This document shows, one piece after another, positions 21,151 to 31,896 of a stretch of DNA of 64,000 nt. The stretch covers positions 473,920,573 through 473,984,572 of the forward strand of contig NC_081409.1 in the NCBI RefSeq assembly GCF_030272615.1, given 5' to 3'. Each line of letters begins with the position of its first letter. Position 1 is the first letter of the stretch. The translations under genes were made by a program, and so were the position numbers. The stretch comes from Cryptomeria japonica. Lineage: Eukaryota > Streptophyta > Pinopsida > Cupressales > Cupressaceae. The notes beneath the pieces are model-generated. The model saw only the letters and a list, made by a program, of their open reading frames with translations. It did not search any database and was not told the DNA's origin.

Positions 21151-22059
21151 TTTTCTTCAGCTCAAGACATTGAAAGGAGACAAAAACAACCAGGTAAAAA
21201 ATATAGTTCAATACTACATTTATAAGAAAAAAATTAGAAACCTTATTCTCACATTTTTTTACTTAATTCTTATATTTTTAAATGTTTTTTTTTAGATTTA
21301 TGGTGCTAGCATGCTTAATCTTCAAAAGATAGCCATTTGTATTTTGTCCCAGTCATGTAGTGCTTCTAGGTGTGAACAAAATTGGAGTTTACTCAAGAAT
21401 ATTCACACAAAGAAGAGAAACAGGTTGACCCAACAGCGCCAAAATGATCTTGTCTTCGTCAGCTACAACCTTTGCCTCCGAACTAGAAAGATGGAAAGCG
21501 TTTCACATGAGTCCATTGACTTGGATGATATTGATCCATATGGTGAATGGACTATCAATGAACAAAATGATGATGATGTCCGCCTTACTGAAGAAGATCT
21601 TGCGGAATTGGAGAGAGGAGCAGCAGAAGAAGTAGAAGCAGCAAAATTGGGTGCAATGGAGGAGGATGAAGACAGTTTTGATTTTTAAGAACATAAACAA
21701 ACAACTCATCCCGCAGCACCTTCTAGTTCTAGGCCTCAAAAATTGAGTTACATTAGGAGAGGAAAGAGGAGGATGTAAACATTTATATTGAGTTTGACAT
21801 TGACTTATATGTAAACATTTATAAACTTATGATGCTGTTATTATGTTATACATTTGAAAGTTTGAAAGTTGAAAGTTGAAACTACGGGTATGATCATTTA
21901 TTATGATTCATGAATGATGATTTTTCAAATATTGAGTGTTTGAAGATCATATGACATGTGTAATGTTTGAACTTTGAATTATGGCTCTTATGTTCTTTAA
22001 ATGCATTAATTTCTTTTTTTTTCCTTGTAAAACTACAGTTTTCTTCTTTTTCGAATCCT

Positions 22060-22141
22060 AGCTGAGTTTTTTGTCAAGTCTCGAGTCCAAGGCCTATTTT
22101 GGGCTGCCGAGTCCACAATGAGTCCAAGCTTTCAAACTTTG
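22060..22141. repeat. right subterminal GAGTC-motif cluster of hAT copy 2
   Basis: It contains CTGAGTTTTTTGTC, CTCGAGTCC, CCGAGTCC and TGAGTCC within 80 bases of the right terminus, mirroring the left cluster and the ends of the two short hATs. Confidence 0.65.
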
Positions 22142-22456
22142 ATATATAATAAAGAAAATTGCTAGGGCTGACCTAAGACTTGTAAAGTCAAGTGCTCAAT
22201 TTGAAAGGACAACTCTTGCCAAGGGAAGAGGTATGTGTGAAGAGGTATGTACCTGCTTTAAAGGAAAGATATAAAAGTAGAACAATTTCCCCAAGGAAGG
22301 GCATCAAGGATGGACTTGAATCAGATCAGACCAAGTAAAAGCAGAAGAAGGATTTTACAAATTAGAGCAGACCTATTACATCCAACATATAAATATATTA
22401 ATTCAGCAGAATATAAGCATTTCATTGAATATCATATCTATTCAAGGTATAATAAG

Positions 22457-24083
22457 AAGACTGTAATATCCCTTGGCTAATCTGACCCTGTTTTGCTTAT
22501 ATGAACACCAAGGAATATTGTCAAACATTTGGCATACAATGTTTGAAGCCACTGTAGTGAATTCTTTATTTGTCTTCTTTGGGTTTGTAGGCTGCAAGTG
22601 AAGTTATGGAAAGCTTCTAACAATGCAAAGTTGTTATAGAAATGATATACTAGCTGTTTTAGACCTTTCCACACATATGTAATGACTGAAATTAACTAGT
22701 ACAGCTAGTTGACATTAAGACAAACACTTGTCATGCATCTGAAAGTACACCTACAGCCATTAGGCATTTAAGCAAACAATTGGCATGAAAGCTAAATGGC
22801 TGATCAATGTTGAATGTGGAATATGCAAATTATATCTCCATTAAACATATGCAACCTCCAAATATTTCATGATATAATCATAATAGAAAATGATGCAATG
22901 AAGTAATGATTTTCTAATACAATGACCATAGATAGAAAACCTGGTATTTCAATGGCTGCCTTGATATATTGGTTTGATTCTCCTCATATGCAAATCCCTT
23001 GTCACATATATATAGCTGTTCAACCTCTCTAAATCCCCTTCTACAGAACTCCAACTACTGTAGCGCACTGTTCACGGCACTGTTCATGCGCACTGTTCAC
23101 GCGCACTGTAGCAGCAAGAACAAACTTGCAATCTGCTCTTAAAACCTTGAATAATTTGTTGCCAAATAAGGATGATTCACAACCAACTATAAATGTTCTT
23201 CAACAATAAACTTCAAACCTTTGTAGAAAACTTCACCAATTTGCACAAATGAAAGAACTGAAGTATTCTTTCCCACAACTGCAATAATTCAGGTGTTATT
23301 TCACTCCTTCAAAATTGCTATCAATAGGAAGTTTTCGTTTCCTATGATCAAAGAAGAAAATTGCGAAAGCCCTAGGCTCCACAATAAAAATCAATCAAAA
23401 TACTATTCATCAACTGGATGCCGAGAATGAACTCTTGCCTTTCCTTTTAATCTTTCCTTAAGAGAGCTCAAACACCTTCCTGGCCAATGTGGGATAAAAG
23501 ATTTATTTCCACATTAAATTATTCACTTAACACACTTTATTATATTAAAGTGACTTTATTATTATAATGTTACTTTAGAACTTTATAATAATATTAAAAT
23601 ATTAAATAAATCACTTAAGTCACTTAAACTTTAATATCTTTTGATGTACTTGTTTGATTGCTAAGCCGTCTGAGCCAGGAGTCGACTCTCCCTGTTCTCC
23701 ATGTGATTGGATGCCTGTCTAAAAATAGAAACCCTGAATAGTGACTTACTATAAATAGTAAGTATGTGGAACTGAGTCTAGAAATAGCTGCAAAGGCCCA
23801 ATCAAGGTTGACACTGCCAATAAGCTCTGCTCAGGTGTCTTTCTATTAATAGGAACCCTGACTCTCCCAAAATAGTAACTTACTATAAATAGTAAGTGTG
23901 CCAATCTGAGTCAAAAAACCTGTGCAAAGGCCAAAACCTGAATCCAGCTGAAGAGTAATGTCTCTAATCACCAAGTAACTGCCACACGAGGCCCTCTATC
24001 AATAATTATTAGCCTACGAGGGTCAAATGATAGGCTAATTCTTACAAACTCCGATGCTTACAAAATGGGGACATTACAAAGAC
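22457..24083 (-). mobile_element. inner solo LTR, TSD AAGAC
   Basis: The LTR is 22462-24078 (1617 bp), flanked by AAGAC at 22457-22461 and 24079-24083. In plus-strand view it starts TGTAATATCCCTTGG and ends GGGGACATTACA; the sense strand is minus. No internal region or primer site adjoins it, so two LTRs probably recombined and left one. It sits in the right part of the outer solo LTR and is therefore younger than that LTR. A motif GCACTGTTCAC is repeated at 23065-23110. Confidence 0.85.
23700..23930. repeat. ~134-bp tandem duplication with conserved ACTTACTAT/ATAGTAAGT hairpin
   Basis: The 20-bp inverted repeat ACTTACTATAAATAGTAAGT is at 23744-23763 and again at 23878-23897. Related sequence surrounds both (AATAG.AACCCTGA before, CTGAGTC...TGCAAAGGCC after), giving a period of 134. 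A degenerate third version occurs in the LTR near 27031. Confidence 0.75.
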
Positions 24084-24351
24084 CCTAGAGTAGATCGAAG
24101 GAACATTTATGAGCGGAAATGTGTGAAGACTATGAGCAGATTATTTCAGACTTCAAGAGTAGTTAATTTCAGACTCTTTGAGCATCAAGAGATTGAACAG
24201 GGGCAGACCTGATATAATCTGATTCAGGCATACAAATATTATTATCACTACTGTGGTTTGATGTGAAATAATAATTCTTGTGGATCTCAACTAGGATTTA
24301 TGATTTAAGGGTAAAAACTAGGGCATGTACAAAAAGGGACATTACAGAAAG

Positions 24352-25398
24352 AGCTTGGAGAAGAAAAGAAGAAAACATAGGAGGAAAAGGCATATATATA
24401 GAGTAGTCAATAAAATCCAATTATTAAGAGTGAACTTTTATTCATCATGTAGTAATGTGTTTCCCTTTTTCTTGATGTGTTTTCTTTTATCATTATTTTT
24501 GTTTGGGTCAAGTTAGTCATTTGGTTGGGTGTTTAAAATAGGCTTTATTTTTTTGCTAAATGGATAGACACCAATGCATTTCAAACTAGAGATTTTGCAG
24601 TTCCCCAATGGCCCAAGTATGCCCCATGGTCCTCAGACAAAGCTAATTGCAACACCCCTACACAAACTCATCTTTTGGACCATGTTTTTTTGTGGCTTAC
24701 TCATTTATCTATCAATTTGTTAGGTTTGAGGGCTGAAAGTGTCATTTCAACCTTGATGCCTTTTTTGTATATTCCATTCATAACCAAGGTTGAGTGTCTT
24801 TTAGTATTGCATGTTTGTCATATCAAATGTGAGAAAGAAACATTGAAAGGCAATTCAAGAGAAATCAAGCTTGGCTAGTTGTTTTGGAATTTGGGAAATC
24901 ATGAAATAAGTACCTATGTCATTGTTGAGTGACGAGTAATAAAAACTCATGGGTCAATGCATGACAGTGTTAGAGTGGCACAAGTAGGACACACCTATGA
25001 TAGGGTTAAGTGACAACAAAAACCAAGAAGAGCGCTTGGACGTGCCATAATAATTTTTAAGTGATGATTATAGCATGATGGCGCACTTCCATCTGAAGAG
25101 CTAAGCATTAAGTGTCATAGACAACTGAAATGAGCACCTAGGAGATAATTATCAAACTTAAGTGTCAAGTGTGAGAAAAATGGTGTGGTATGCTGCCGTG
25201 TTTGCCTTGTTTTTTGTTTTGTTTTGGATTTGTGTTTGCAATTGTTTTTGAATGATAAATAATGTTCATGTAAAAGAAATACTTGCAGCAAACTAACAAT
25301 TCAAAAAATTGACTCATATTGAAAATTTAATATCTAATCTAAATATACTATATTTCTCCTAAGTAAGAGCGACCCAGTTCATAAATAGCATTATATGT
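24352..25398. other. unassigned region
   Basis: No gene recognised. ORFs at 24325-24516 and 24675-24878 lack known domains. TGCAACACCCC at about 24648 resembles an LTR start, but no partner was found. Phrases such as GTGGCACAAG and AAGTGTCA at 24900-25180 resemble the AAGTGGCA-rich stretch at 27660-27960. Confidence 0.3.
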
Positions 25399-26407
25399 GT
25401 ATCTCCCATAGTTGTAAAACTCGCTAGAAACTCGCACAATTCATGAGTACTCATGAGCTAGCAAGCTCGACGAGTCACTGACGAATATACTGGCCGACGA
25501 GTTTTACAAAAACTTGCCTTGCTTTCATCCTTAAAAACCCGCACAAAACCAGCAATTTTTTGTGTTAAACTCATTGCAATCGGCTAAATTCACTATTTCC
25601 AGTGACGTGTTGACTTTTGTTTGGCACGCAAGGTGAGTAAGGCCACACGACGGCGAGTTAGGGCACATGACAAACCTGGGAACAAACTGATTTTTGTGCA
25701 ATTAGATTGTGCTATTTTCTTGTATAAGCTTAGGTCATGAAAAAGAAGGCCCTCGGTCTAGATGCAAAATTAAAACTTTTGCACTGTTTCAGGCTTACCA
25801 TAACGTGTTGTAGGCTTACCAAGTATTGACGTTGACTAATGGATGTGATGCATTAAAAAACAGGTTTAGTTTTGTGCCACTATGGATAACGCTTGAAACT
25901 TGAAATTATAAAATAATTTGAATGTATTTTAAATATATAGTCTAGTTTGAAATATATTTTTTAGTTTTTTAAAAATTAATTTTATTTAATTGTGTAATTT
26001 AATTTCTAAGTTTTTTAATTTTAAAAAATAAAATAATTAGAATATGTTTAAATTATTATTTGAATATTATATCTTTTTGTTAAATATCAAATAGATATTT
26101 TTAATAACTCTGAAAAAATGAAAATAATTGTAATAACTTACATTAATATCTTTTAAAAATTTGAAATTATACTTGTCAGCTATCATCAGTGACATCACTA
26201 TCTGATTTTGATTTATATACGATGGAAATTGGTCATGTGTTCTGCAAATTCAATAATAGGTTTTTTTTAAAGAATATTTTAAAATTTTATATATTTTCAA
26301 ATGTTCAATAAATTTGCCGAGTTATTGGTGTTTTTTCCCCGAGTTTTTAAATTTTTTGGGCAACCCAAGTCATTGCTGAGTCCGAGTTTTTCAGCTATGG
26401 CATTTCC
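25399..26407. mobile_element. non-autonomous hAT (993 bp), decayed TSD
   Basis: The element is 25407-26399. The left end is CATAGTTGTAAAACTCGC; the right end, complemented, is CATAGCTGAAAAACTCGG, a clear imperfect terminal inverted repeat. Flanks are GTATCTCC (25399-25406) and GCATTTCC (26400-26407), a 6-of-8 match that fits an old 8-bp duplication. CGAG/GACTC motifs cluster at both ends. The middle is AT-rich and has no transposase. Its ends match hAT copy 2 and the element at 17445, so the three form one family. Confidence 0.8.
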
Positions 26408-27251
26408 AACATACCCACAAAATGTAGCAATAGAATGGCTTGAGCTGTTCACAAAGTATGCAAACTGGCATTGTAGAATGGACACCAAACTTCAAGAAAC
26501 CTCCTAGGGCTGTCTGGTAGATAGAAATAGCTGAGAACACTCCAAATGCCAGCCAAGAATTTAACAAACCTGCTTCAAACCCTAGCACCTTCCTCTTCTA
26601 GCCAATACGTCCCTCCTTGAATGGTACTACCAGCAGAAATCAGACCCCAGATTTGCAATAAACTCTGAATATCCCCTTAATCAGCCACTATGAACAATCT
26701 CTGAAGATATGAAACTTTGAGAACTGAAGAAGAAGAAGATATCAAAACTCCATTAGAGCCCAGCTTTGATCTTTGTGTGAAATAACCAAGATATTCTCTA
26801 TATTGTGTCGTTCAACAACATAGAGAATCTTGCTTGTTAGGGATTTTATCCTCACAAACCCTAAGAAGAGTAGGAATTTATAAATTTAACTTTATTAATT
26901 AATAGCTTACTATCATTTTATTTAAAACCATTGGACTATATTAAATGTTGAGATAACACCAAAAGTGAATCCATTGACTATACTAAAAATAATAACCCTA
27001 CCAGCTAGCTCAATGGGTGCTCAAAACTGACTTACTAAAAATAGCAAGTATTGGAGAACAAACCCAAAATCACTCCAAAAAAGGGGATTATGCTTATAAT
27101 AACTGTCAGAGCTAAACTAAACATCTGATACTGCCATCCCGCTGGATAATCTGTCTCCAAAGTGTCCTAACCCTAACACATTAGCCTACGGGGACCCACT
27201 AGATAGGCCAACTACCCAGCATACTAAACTGATAAGGAAGGGGACATTACA
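26408..27251 (-). mobile_element. LTR portion of the GGGGACATTACA-ending family
   Basis: The end at 27251 (AAGGGGACATTACA) and inner features match the solo LTR at 22462-24078: an ACTTACTAAAAATAGCAAGT version of the hairpin near 27031 and ATTAGCCTACGGGG near 27180. Orientation is minus. The other end is not identified. It may lie left of the hAT at 25407, which would then be an insertion in this LTR. Confidence 0.5.
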
Positions 27252-27406
27252 AATGGATGCATGTGTGCTAGTATATTCGACTTTCGTGGCAAGAGGGGCA
27301 TTGAGGAGCACTTGGGCTAGTTAAATAAGTCTACTTAGTTGCAAATGCAGGTGAGGGACACACCTAAGAGATGGTCTGATTATTCTTCAAGTGACAGGAA
27401 TGAGCA

Positions 27407-27660
27407 AAGTTACATGCTTGGAGTGAGACTGTTCATGGCAGAAATAAAGGAAGCATGCTCGTCATCAGTCTGGCAGATTTAAGTGACATGGAGGAGCAGA
27501 TCAAGTCCCTGAATGTGTCTTTCTGTCAGTCTAAGTCACATGCTTGGAGTGAGACTGATCGTGGCAGAAGTAAAGGAAGCATGCTCGTCATCAGTCTGTG
27601 GCAGATTTAAGTGACATGGAGGAGCAGATCAAGTCCCTGAATGTGTCTTTCTATCAATCA
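27407..27660. repeat. ~127-bp tandem duplication
   Basis: Two units, 27407-27531 and 27532-27660, share 'ACATGCTTGGAGTGAGACTG', 'GGAAGCATGCTCGTCATCAG' and 'TGACATGGAGGAGCAGATCA'. They differ at only a few positions, so the duplication is recent relative to its surroundings. Confidence 0.9.
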
Positions 27661-28512
27661 TAAGTAACACGAGTGAATAAATGGCATGCCTATGTCATCT
27701 TTAAGTGGCCTCAATACCTCAAATGTGTGCTTGACTATTAAGTCAATTGTTAAGTGGTATAGGCACTCGGAACGCATACCTGCAGGTGAATGGATGTTGC
27801 AAAGTGGCATAGATACCTGAATCTAGGAGTCAAAAGACAGTCTTTAAAGTGGCAGAAACAATATAAAAACTCACGTAAGTGTTAGTTGTGCTTACTCAAG
27901 TGGCAAATATGAATGATAAGTGTGCCTTTATGCAAAGTTGACTTTGATTGGTGGCAGATAGTTTTCATTTGAGCACTTTGTTTGTGGTGAAAATTTGAAA
28001 ACATGGCAGAATTGAAGCATTGAGAAGAATGATTCAACAGCAGAGTATATTGTTATTGCAGGGTTTTCAGCCTCTTATAGCAGCAAAAATGATGATTTTA
28101 GTTGCCTATAGTAGCAGCTTTTCTAGTAAGTATATTGGCAGCTTACATGACTTTGTCATAACGCTGTTTTCAAGCATATATCAGAAGTTTGAACAGTCAA
28201 AACAGTGACGTATGAAATTATGAATGCATTTCCATTGCAAATTTTCTGATTAAAATCCTAGTGTTTGAATGCAAGTTTCAGTCATTTGGAGGAAGAATAT
28301 CAGAACCTTGCTCCAGCTGTCTAGGGTTTGTGTGTTGTGTGACAGACTTGTCGTAAAAATACAAGTGTTTCTTTGTGCTTTGCAAATAGTTTACGGTTTT
28401 GCTGAAAATTGAAACCCTAGGAAATGATTTTCCATTTAGTTGATTAGAACAAAACAGTTAAGGTTGGTGAAATTGTCCACAAAAGAACCTAGGGTTCATA
28501 TCACTGCATTTG

Positions 28513-28842
28513 TCTGGTTCTGTGGAGTGCATCATATTTGAGTCACTAAGATGGTTGATTTAGCCATTAGCTGATTAGTGGTTAGGGTTTCAATTTTTTT
28601 GAGAGGATCCACCATGTTTCTAGGTAGGGGCTACATCAAACCATAGATAGCATTCATGCACCAAACTGCTATTTTTGGTTCCATAGAGTGCATCAGATTT
28701 GAGTCACTAAGACGGTTGACTTTGTTGTTAGTTGATCAGTGGTTAGGGTTTCAAAATTATTCAGAGGATCCACCATGTTTCTAGCAGGGGCTACATCAAA
28801 TCATAAAGGCCACTCACACGCCAAACTGTTATTTTTGGCAAC
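28513..28842. repeat. ~163-bp tandem duplication
   Basis: Units starting at about 28513 and 28676 share GAGTGCATCA..TTTGAGTCAC, GTGGTTAGGGTTTCAA, AGAGGATCCACCATGTTTCT and CAAACTG.TATTTTTGG. They differ by several substitutions and small gaps. Confidence 0.85.
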
Positions 28843-29366
28843 CACTCTTTTAGAGGTGCTTTTTTGAAGCAAGGTTTTGGAGGCCTATTTTTAGGTTGCT
28901 CTAGTTAGTTATTATTTGTTTAGAACTTTAGAATATATATTTTTTTTAAGATCTTTTTTTCGTGCTTTTCAAAAGCTTTAAGCATTTTGTGTCTGAAACA
29001 TTGATAAACTAATTATTATCCTAAATCCCCAAAATTAGTTATCTTTGTAATCTATAAATAAGTTCTTTGAGCACAATTAAAAATTATTGATAGTTCATGT
29101 TATGCTTATGCTGTGAATACTTTGTTCAATTTGTTATCCTTTGCATTATTGTGTTCGTAATTTTCATGAATTGAATTGTAAGTAGATTATTCTGTCAAGC
29201 TTTGTATTGACGATATCTACTACCTAGGTTGTAGCTTTGCATGCAATGTAGGTTTTCAATTCTTGGAATTGTGCATTGTTATTGTTCCATGTTATTATTT
29301 CTTTCAACTCTTGTTTGTATCTGATTATTGGTCCTGTTTTAGCTAGTAGGAAGGTGTTGATGTCAT

Positions 29367-29660
29367 GTACAGATTAGTTGCTTTCATTGATAAAATGTTA
29401 AAATCTGGTTTGTGAGTAGTCTTGTGCTCATACTTTGAGGCAAAAAGACAAGTTTTTTTTTCGTTCATGCGAACTTCCCTAGATGAAACATGTGTAGTGT
29501 GAATGACTGTATATTTTGTCCTGTGCAGATTAGTAGCTTTCATTAGTAAAATCTTAAAATCTTGTTTGTGAGACAAGAGTTGTTACTAGTCTTGTGCTCA
29601 TACTTGAGGCAAAAAGACAAGCAGTTGGTTGTTTCATTCATGCAAACTTCCCTGTAAGAA
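29367..29660. repeat. ~156-bp tandem duplication
   Basis: Units starting at 29367 and 29523 share CAGATTAGT.GCTTTCATT, CTAGTCTTGTGCTCATACTT-like, GGCAAAAAGACAAG and TTCATGC.AACTTCCCT, with substitutions and a short insertion. Confidence 0.8.
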
Positions 29661-31494
29661 ATATTGTCTATAGCTTAGTGTCTAGGGTTAGTTTAGATCC
29701 TTGGGAGCTTCCTCTTATAAGTTGATGAGAGGTTTTACCTAACCCATTGTTCTACTTTGAGTTGTCTTGAAAGAAAAATTAAAATGATAACAAGGTCTTA
29801 ACACACAAAACTGTGAAGACAGTGAGTGGCTTGTAGATAAGCTAGGGGTGATGCCTTGAAGTCCTGAACCTGTTATCTATTGGCATTATGGCGATGTTTT
29901 GAGTTGCTCAATGTGATAGGGAACTTGTCTTGGATTAGGAAAGGGAAATATAGTGTGATAGTAAATATCTGAGAGTGCAAGATTCACAATATATAAGAAG
30001 AGATAGAAAAGAAATGGTACGGAAAACACACTCCTTCAAATAAACCAATAAGTTAAAATATAATAATTGAATGTTATGTTTGTCACGAGTCTTAAGGAAT
30101 TGTGAGATGTCTGTTTTGTTTATGTGTGTATATTTCGTCTTACTTGGCTTAGGTGTCACCCAACATGGTGCATGAACCATGCTTGATGGGCTCAGAGAGA
30201 GATGAGTTTGAGCACCATTCTTTTCTATCTTAGTGGTTGCAAGTTTAACAAGTTAGTAACTTTGAGGGCTGCGTAAGTGAATGAAAACATTGTTGAGTTT
30301 TTTTTTATTGTCATTGATGTCGAGTATTTATTCTTTATCAAGCAGAGGATATTGGATTTTTAGATGCATTGGTCTGTTTAGTTATGTGTGTGTGGAAATT
30401 TCTTGAGTGTCAACGTGTTCCAGATGGTTGTAGTTTGCTTCTGCAGATTTGGATTCCAGTATAGCAGATTCAGATTCAATTTTAGATTATTGTCCATGAA
30501 TCTTTGTCGCTGCTGCTTGTCTCGTCTGTTCAGTTTTTCCAGGTGTCGTCGTTCTTTTTCGAACTGTGCATTCTGGTCCTCAGAGGTGTTTATTTTTTAA
30601 ATTATCCTATACATGTGTCTGGAAGGAAATGGCTGTGAACATGTTTTTGGCGGAAGTTTTTTTTAAAGGAATCGCTTTAACTGAAGCTTGACAGTTTTTA
30701 AAAGTGTGATGAGAAACTCCTTTTGGTTCCGTCTCAAGTCTTTATGGATTCCCTTTTTCTATGCAAGTAGTTCATACTTCATTCTTTGTGGACAAGCTTT
30801 TCGAAATAAAAATCAAGGCTCGTATTTGAAAAGTAACAGATGTTTTAGGAAACTGAGAAGTGACAGATGTTTGATGTATTTGGTGAAAAAGGAATTATTT
30901 TTAAAATGCAATACTTTTGAGATTCAAAAATTTTCTTATCATTTGATTTTTTCTGTTTTGGTGTTAAAAAATGAAAGGGTGAAAAAGTGAATGAGTGCAT
31001 GGCTTTGTGAGTCACTTACGTGGCAGAATTGAGGCTGGTCGAATGGCAGAAAAGATCCAGTAAAAAGACATGTATATCGCATTTTTTTTGTATCAGATGA
31101 CTGGGAGATGATTTCACACTATTGCTGGAAAAGAACTTCAATCTTTTTCTTTAGCGGTCAGAAGCATCTGCAGTGTGGCTTGTCCGGTGTCTGCAAATTT
31201 AGAAGAATTTTGTTTTAAAAAAAGGGCAGTCGCTTCAGGATTTCGTTTTTGGAGATATAAAAACGATTATGAGGATGGATTGAGTTGGGTGTTGTAGATT
31301 TGATTATCGGTCTGTGTGGACTGGTGTATACTCGAAAGACAGATATATTTGGATACTGGGTTTTTGAATAAAACATGGATAATACTTTTCTGGAAGAGTG
31401 TAGTTTTTTTTTGTCCATCTGAAAGTGTCCTAAGAGTTAAACTTTCTTTTTGAAGTTAATGTAAGTCATATACAGTGACAATTATTATATAGTG

Positions 31495-31894
31495 TATAAA
31501 AGGGAATAAACTCCTTACATGAAGTTTGCTGTCTGATGAAAATTTTGAAATTTGATGTATGAAGACTGAGAGTTTGTCTTTTCAGTTTTTCTTCTTAAAT
31601 TAAGAGGTTGGTTTCTCTGTGCTGGTGTATGAGTTGAAGCTCTTTGGAGGTTGGTGCCTTCATGTTTTGAGTTGGTGCTCTTTTTGTATTCTTGGGTTGG
31701 AGCCCATTCTTCTTTAATGGAAGTTATTTATGCCGTGGTTTTTACCCAAGAGTGTTTTCCACGAGATAAATCTCGTGTTGTCTCTATGAATACTTTGTCT
31801 TTCAATTCAGTAAGTTTTTTGTTGTAATTTTCTTGAAATATTGATTCACCCCCCTTCCGCCCCCCGGTCTCAGTATTTCTGAGTTGTTTTTTCA
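31495..31894 (+). repeat. end of a copia 5' LTR with TATA box
   Basis: A TATA box (TATAAAAG, 31495-31502) is followed about 390 bp later by the LTR end TTTTTTCA (31894) and the primer site. Features typical of SIRE-type LTRs are present: GTGGTTTTTACCCAAGAG near 31735-31755 and GATTCACCCCCCTT near 31843. The LTR start upstream was not identified and no downstream LTR copy was found, so this copy is partial. Confidence 0.7.
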
Positions 31895-31896
31895 AT

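Larger units (their letters stand above)
17032..21155 (-). mobile_element. gag-only copia-type retroelement inside the hAT, TSD TTTTC
   Basis: The element is 17037-21150, flanked by TTTTC at 17032-17036 and 21151-21155. The 3' LTR is 17037-17374 and the 5' LTR is 20856-21150. On the minus strand the LTR starts TGTTAAAATAATATTAAT. The primer site TGGTATCAGAGCGGG abuts the 5' LTR, and a polypurine tract (ATTAGGGAGGG) abuts the 3' LTR. Gag with a zinc knuckle is present (19051-19927), but no protease, integrase, reverse transcriptase or RNase H was found. It is therefore non-autonomous and would need proteins from a relative. It carries a short hAT (17445-18517). Confidence 0.85.
14994..21688 (+). 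pseudogene. hAT transposase with BED finger, split by a copia insertion
   Basis: A likely start is 14994 (MPSSTPTPTLTLRARPSRK). After a frameshift near 15080 comes the BED zinc finger (CTECGKWMTGGINRLKYHI). DUF659-type sequence follows in broken frames: 15861-16052 (SNGALVFLKSIDASNE), an 'IIEDNATIYVAAGRML' stretch near 16055, then SWSPCAAHCLDLL near 16125. 16192-16473 holds LVRLGVTRFASHFLTLQSI. An intron spans about 16484-16579. 16580-16882 holds MVDGEGMPMDFIYEAI. The frame reaches VYKGVEGRLF, where the copia element interrupts it, and resumes after 21155 with AQDIERRQKQPG. The last exon (from ~21297) has the dimerisation region (CSASRCEQNWSLLKNIHTKK) and an acidic tail. Several frameshifts plus the insertion make it nonfunctional. 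Confidence 0.85.
14428..22149 (+). mobile_element. hAT DNA transposon (copy 2) with TSD ATATATAA
   Basis: The element spans 14436-22141 and is flanked by an 8-bp duplication ATATATAA (14428-14435 and 22142-22149), the length hAT elements make. The left end reads CATAGAAAACTCGCC; the right end, complemented, reads CAAAGTTTGAAAG, so the terminal repeats are short and imperfect. Both subterminal regions are dense in GACTCG/CGAGTC motifs (14440-14625; 22060-22141). A transposase pseudogene lies between. About 4.1 kb of its length is a later copia insertion, so the hAT itself is about 3.6 kb. Confidence 0.82.
14165..24351 (-). mobile_element. outer solo LTR split by nested insertions, TSD GAAAG
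   Basis: On the plus strand the LTR starts TGTCATATCCCTG at 14170 and ends AGGGACATTACA at 24346. It is flanked by GAAAG at 14165-14169 and 24347-24351. Its own sequence is in three pieces, 14170-14435, 22150-22461 and 24084-24346, about 840 bp after removing inserts. The ends match the family of the inner solo LTR (TGTAATATCCC...GGGGACATTACA). Orientation is minus because GGGACATTACA is the complement of the usual LTR start TGTAATGTCCC. It is the oldest layer of the nest. Confidence 0.75.
27252..31490. other. unassigned repeat-rich region with tandem duplications
   Basis: No domain-bearing ORF was found on either strand. The region holds three local tandem duplications (27407-27660, 28513-28842, 29367-29660) and a stretch where AAGTGGCA-like phrases recur (27660-27960). 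29660-29780 resembles the first bases of the window. The right part (from ~31200) grades into U3 of the copia LTR that ends at 31894. It is probably old retroelement untranslated sequence. Confidence 0.3.

Noticed and set aside
25179-27256. A solo LTR 25184-27251 with AATGG duplication (AATGG also precedes TGTGGTATGC at 25184)
   Set aside because: The left end does not resemble the family's TGTAATATCCC or TGTCATATCCC start. A 5-bp match over this distance can easily occur by chance.
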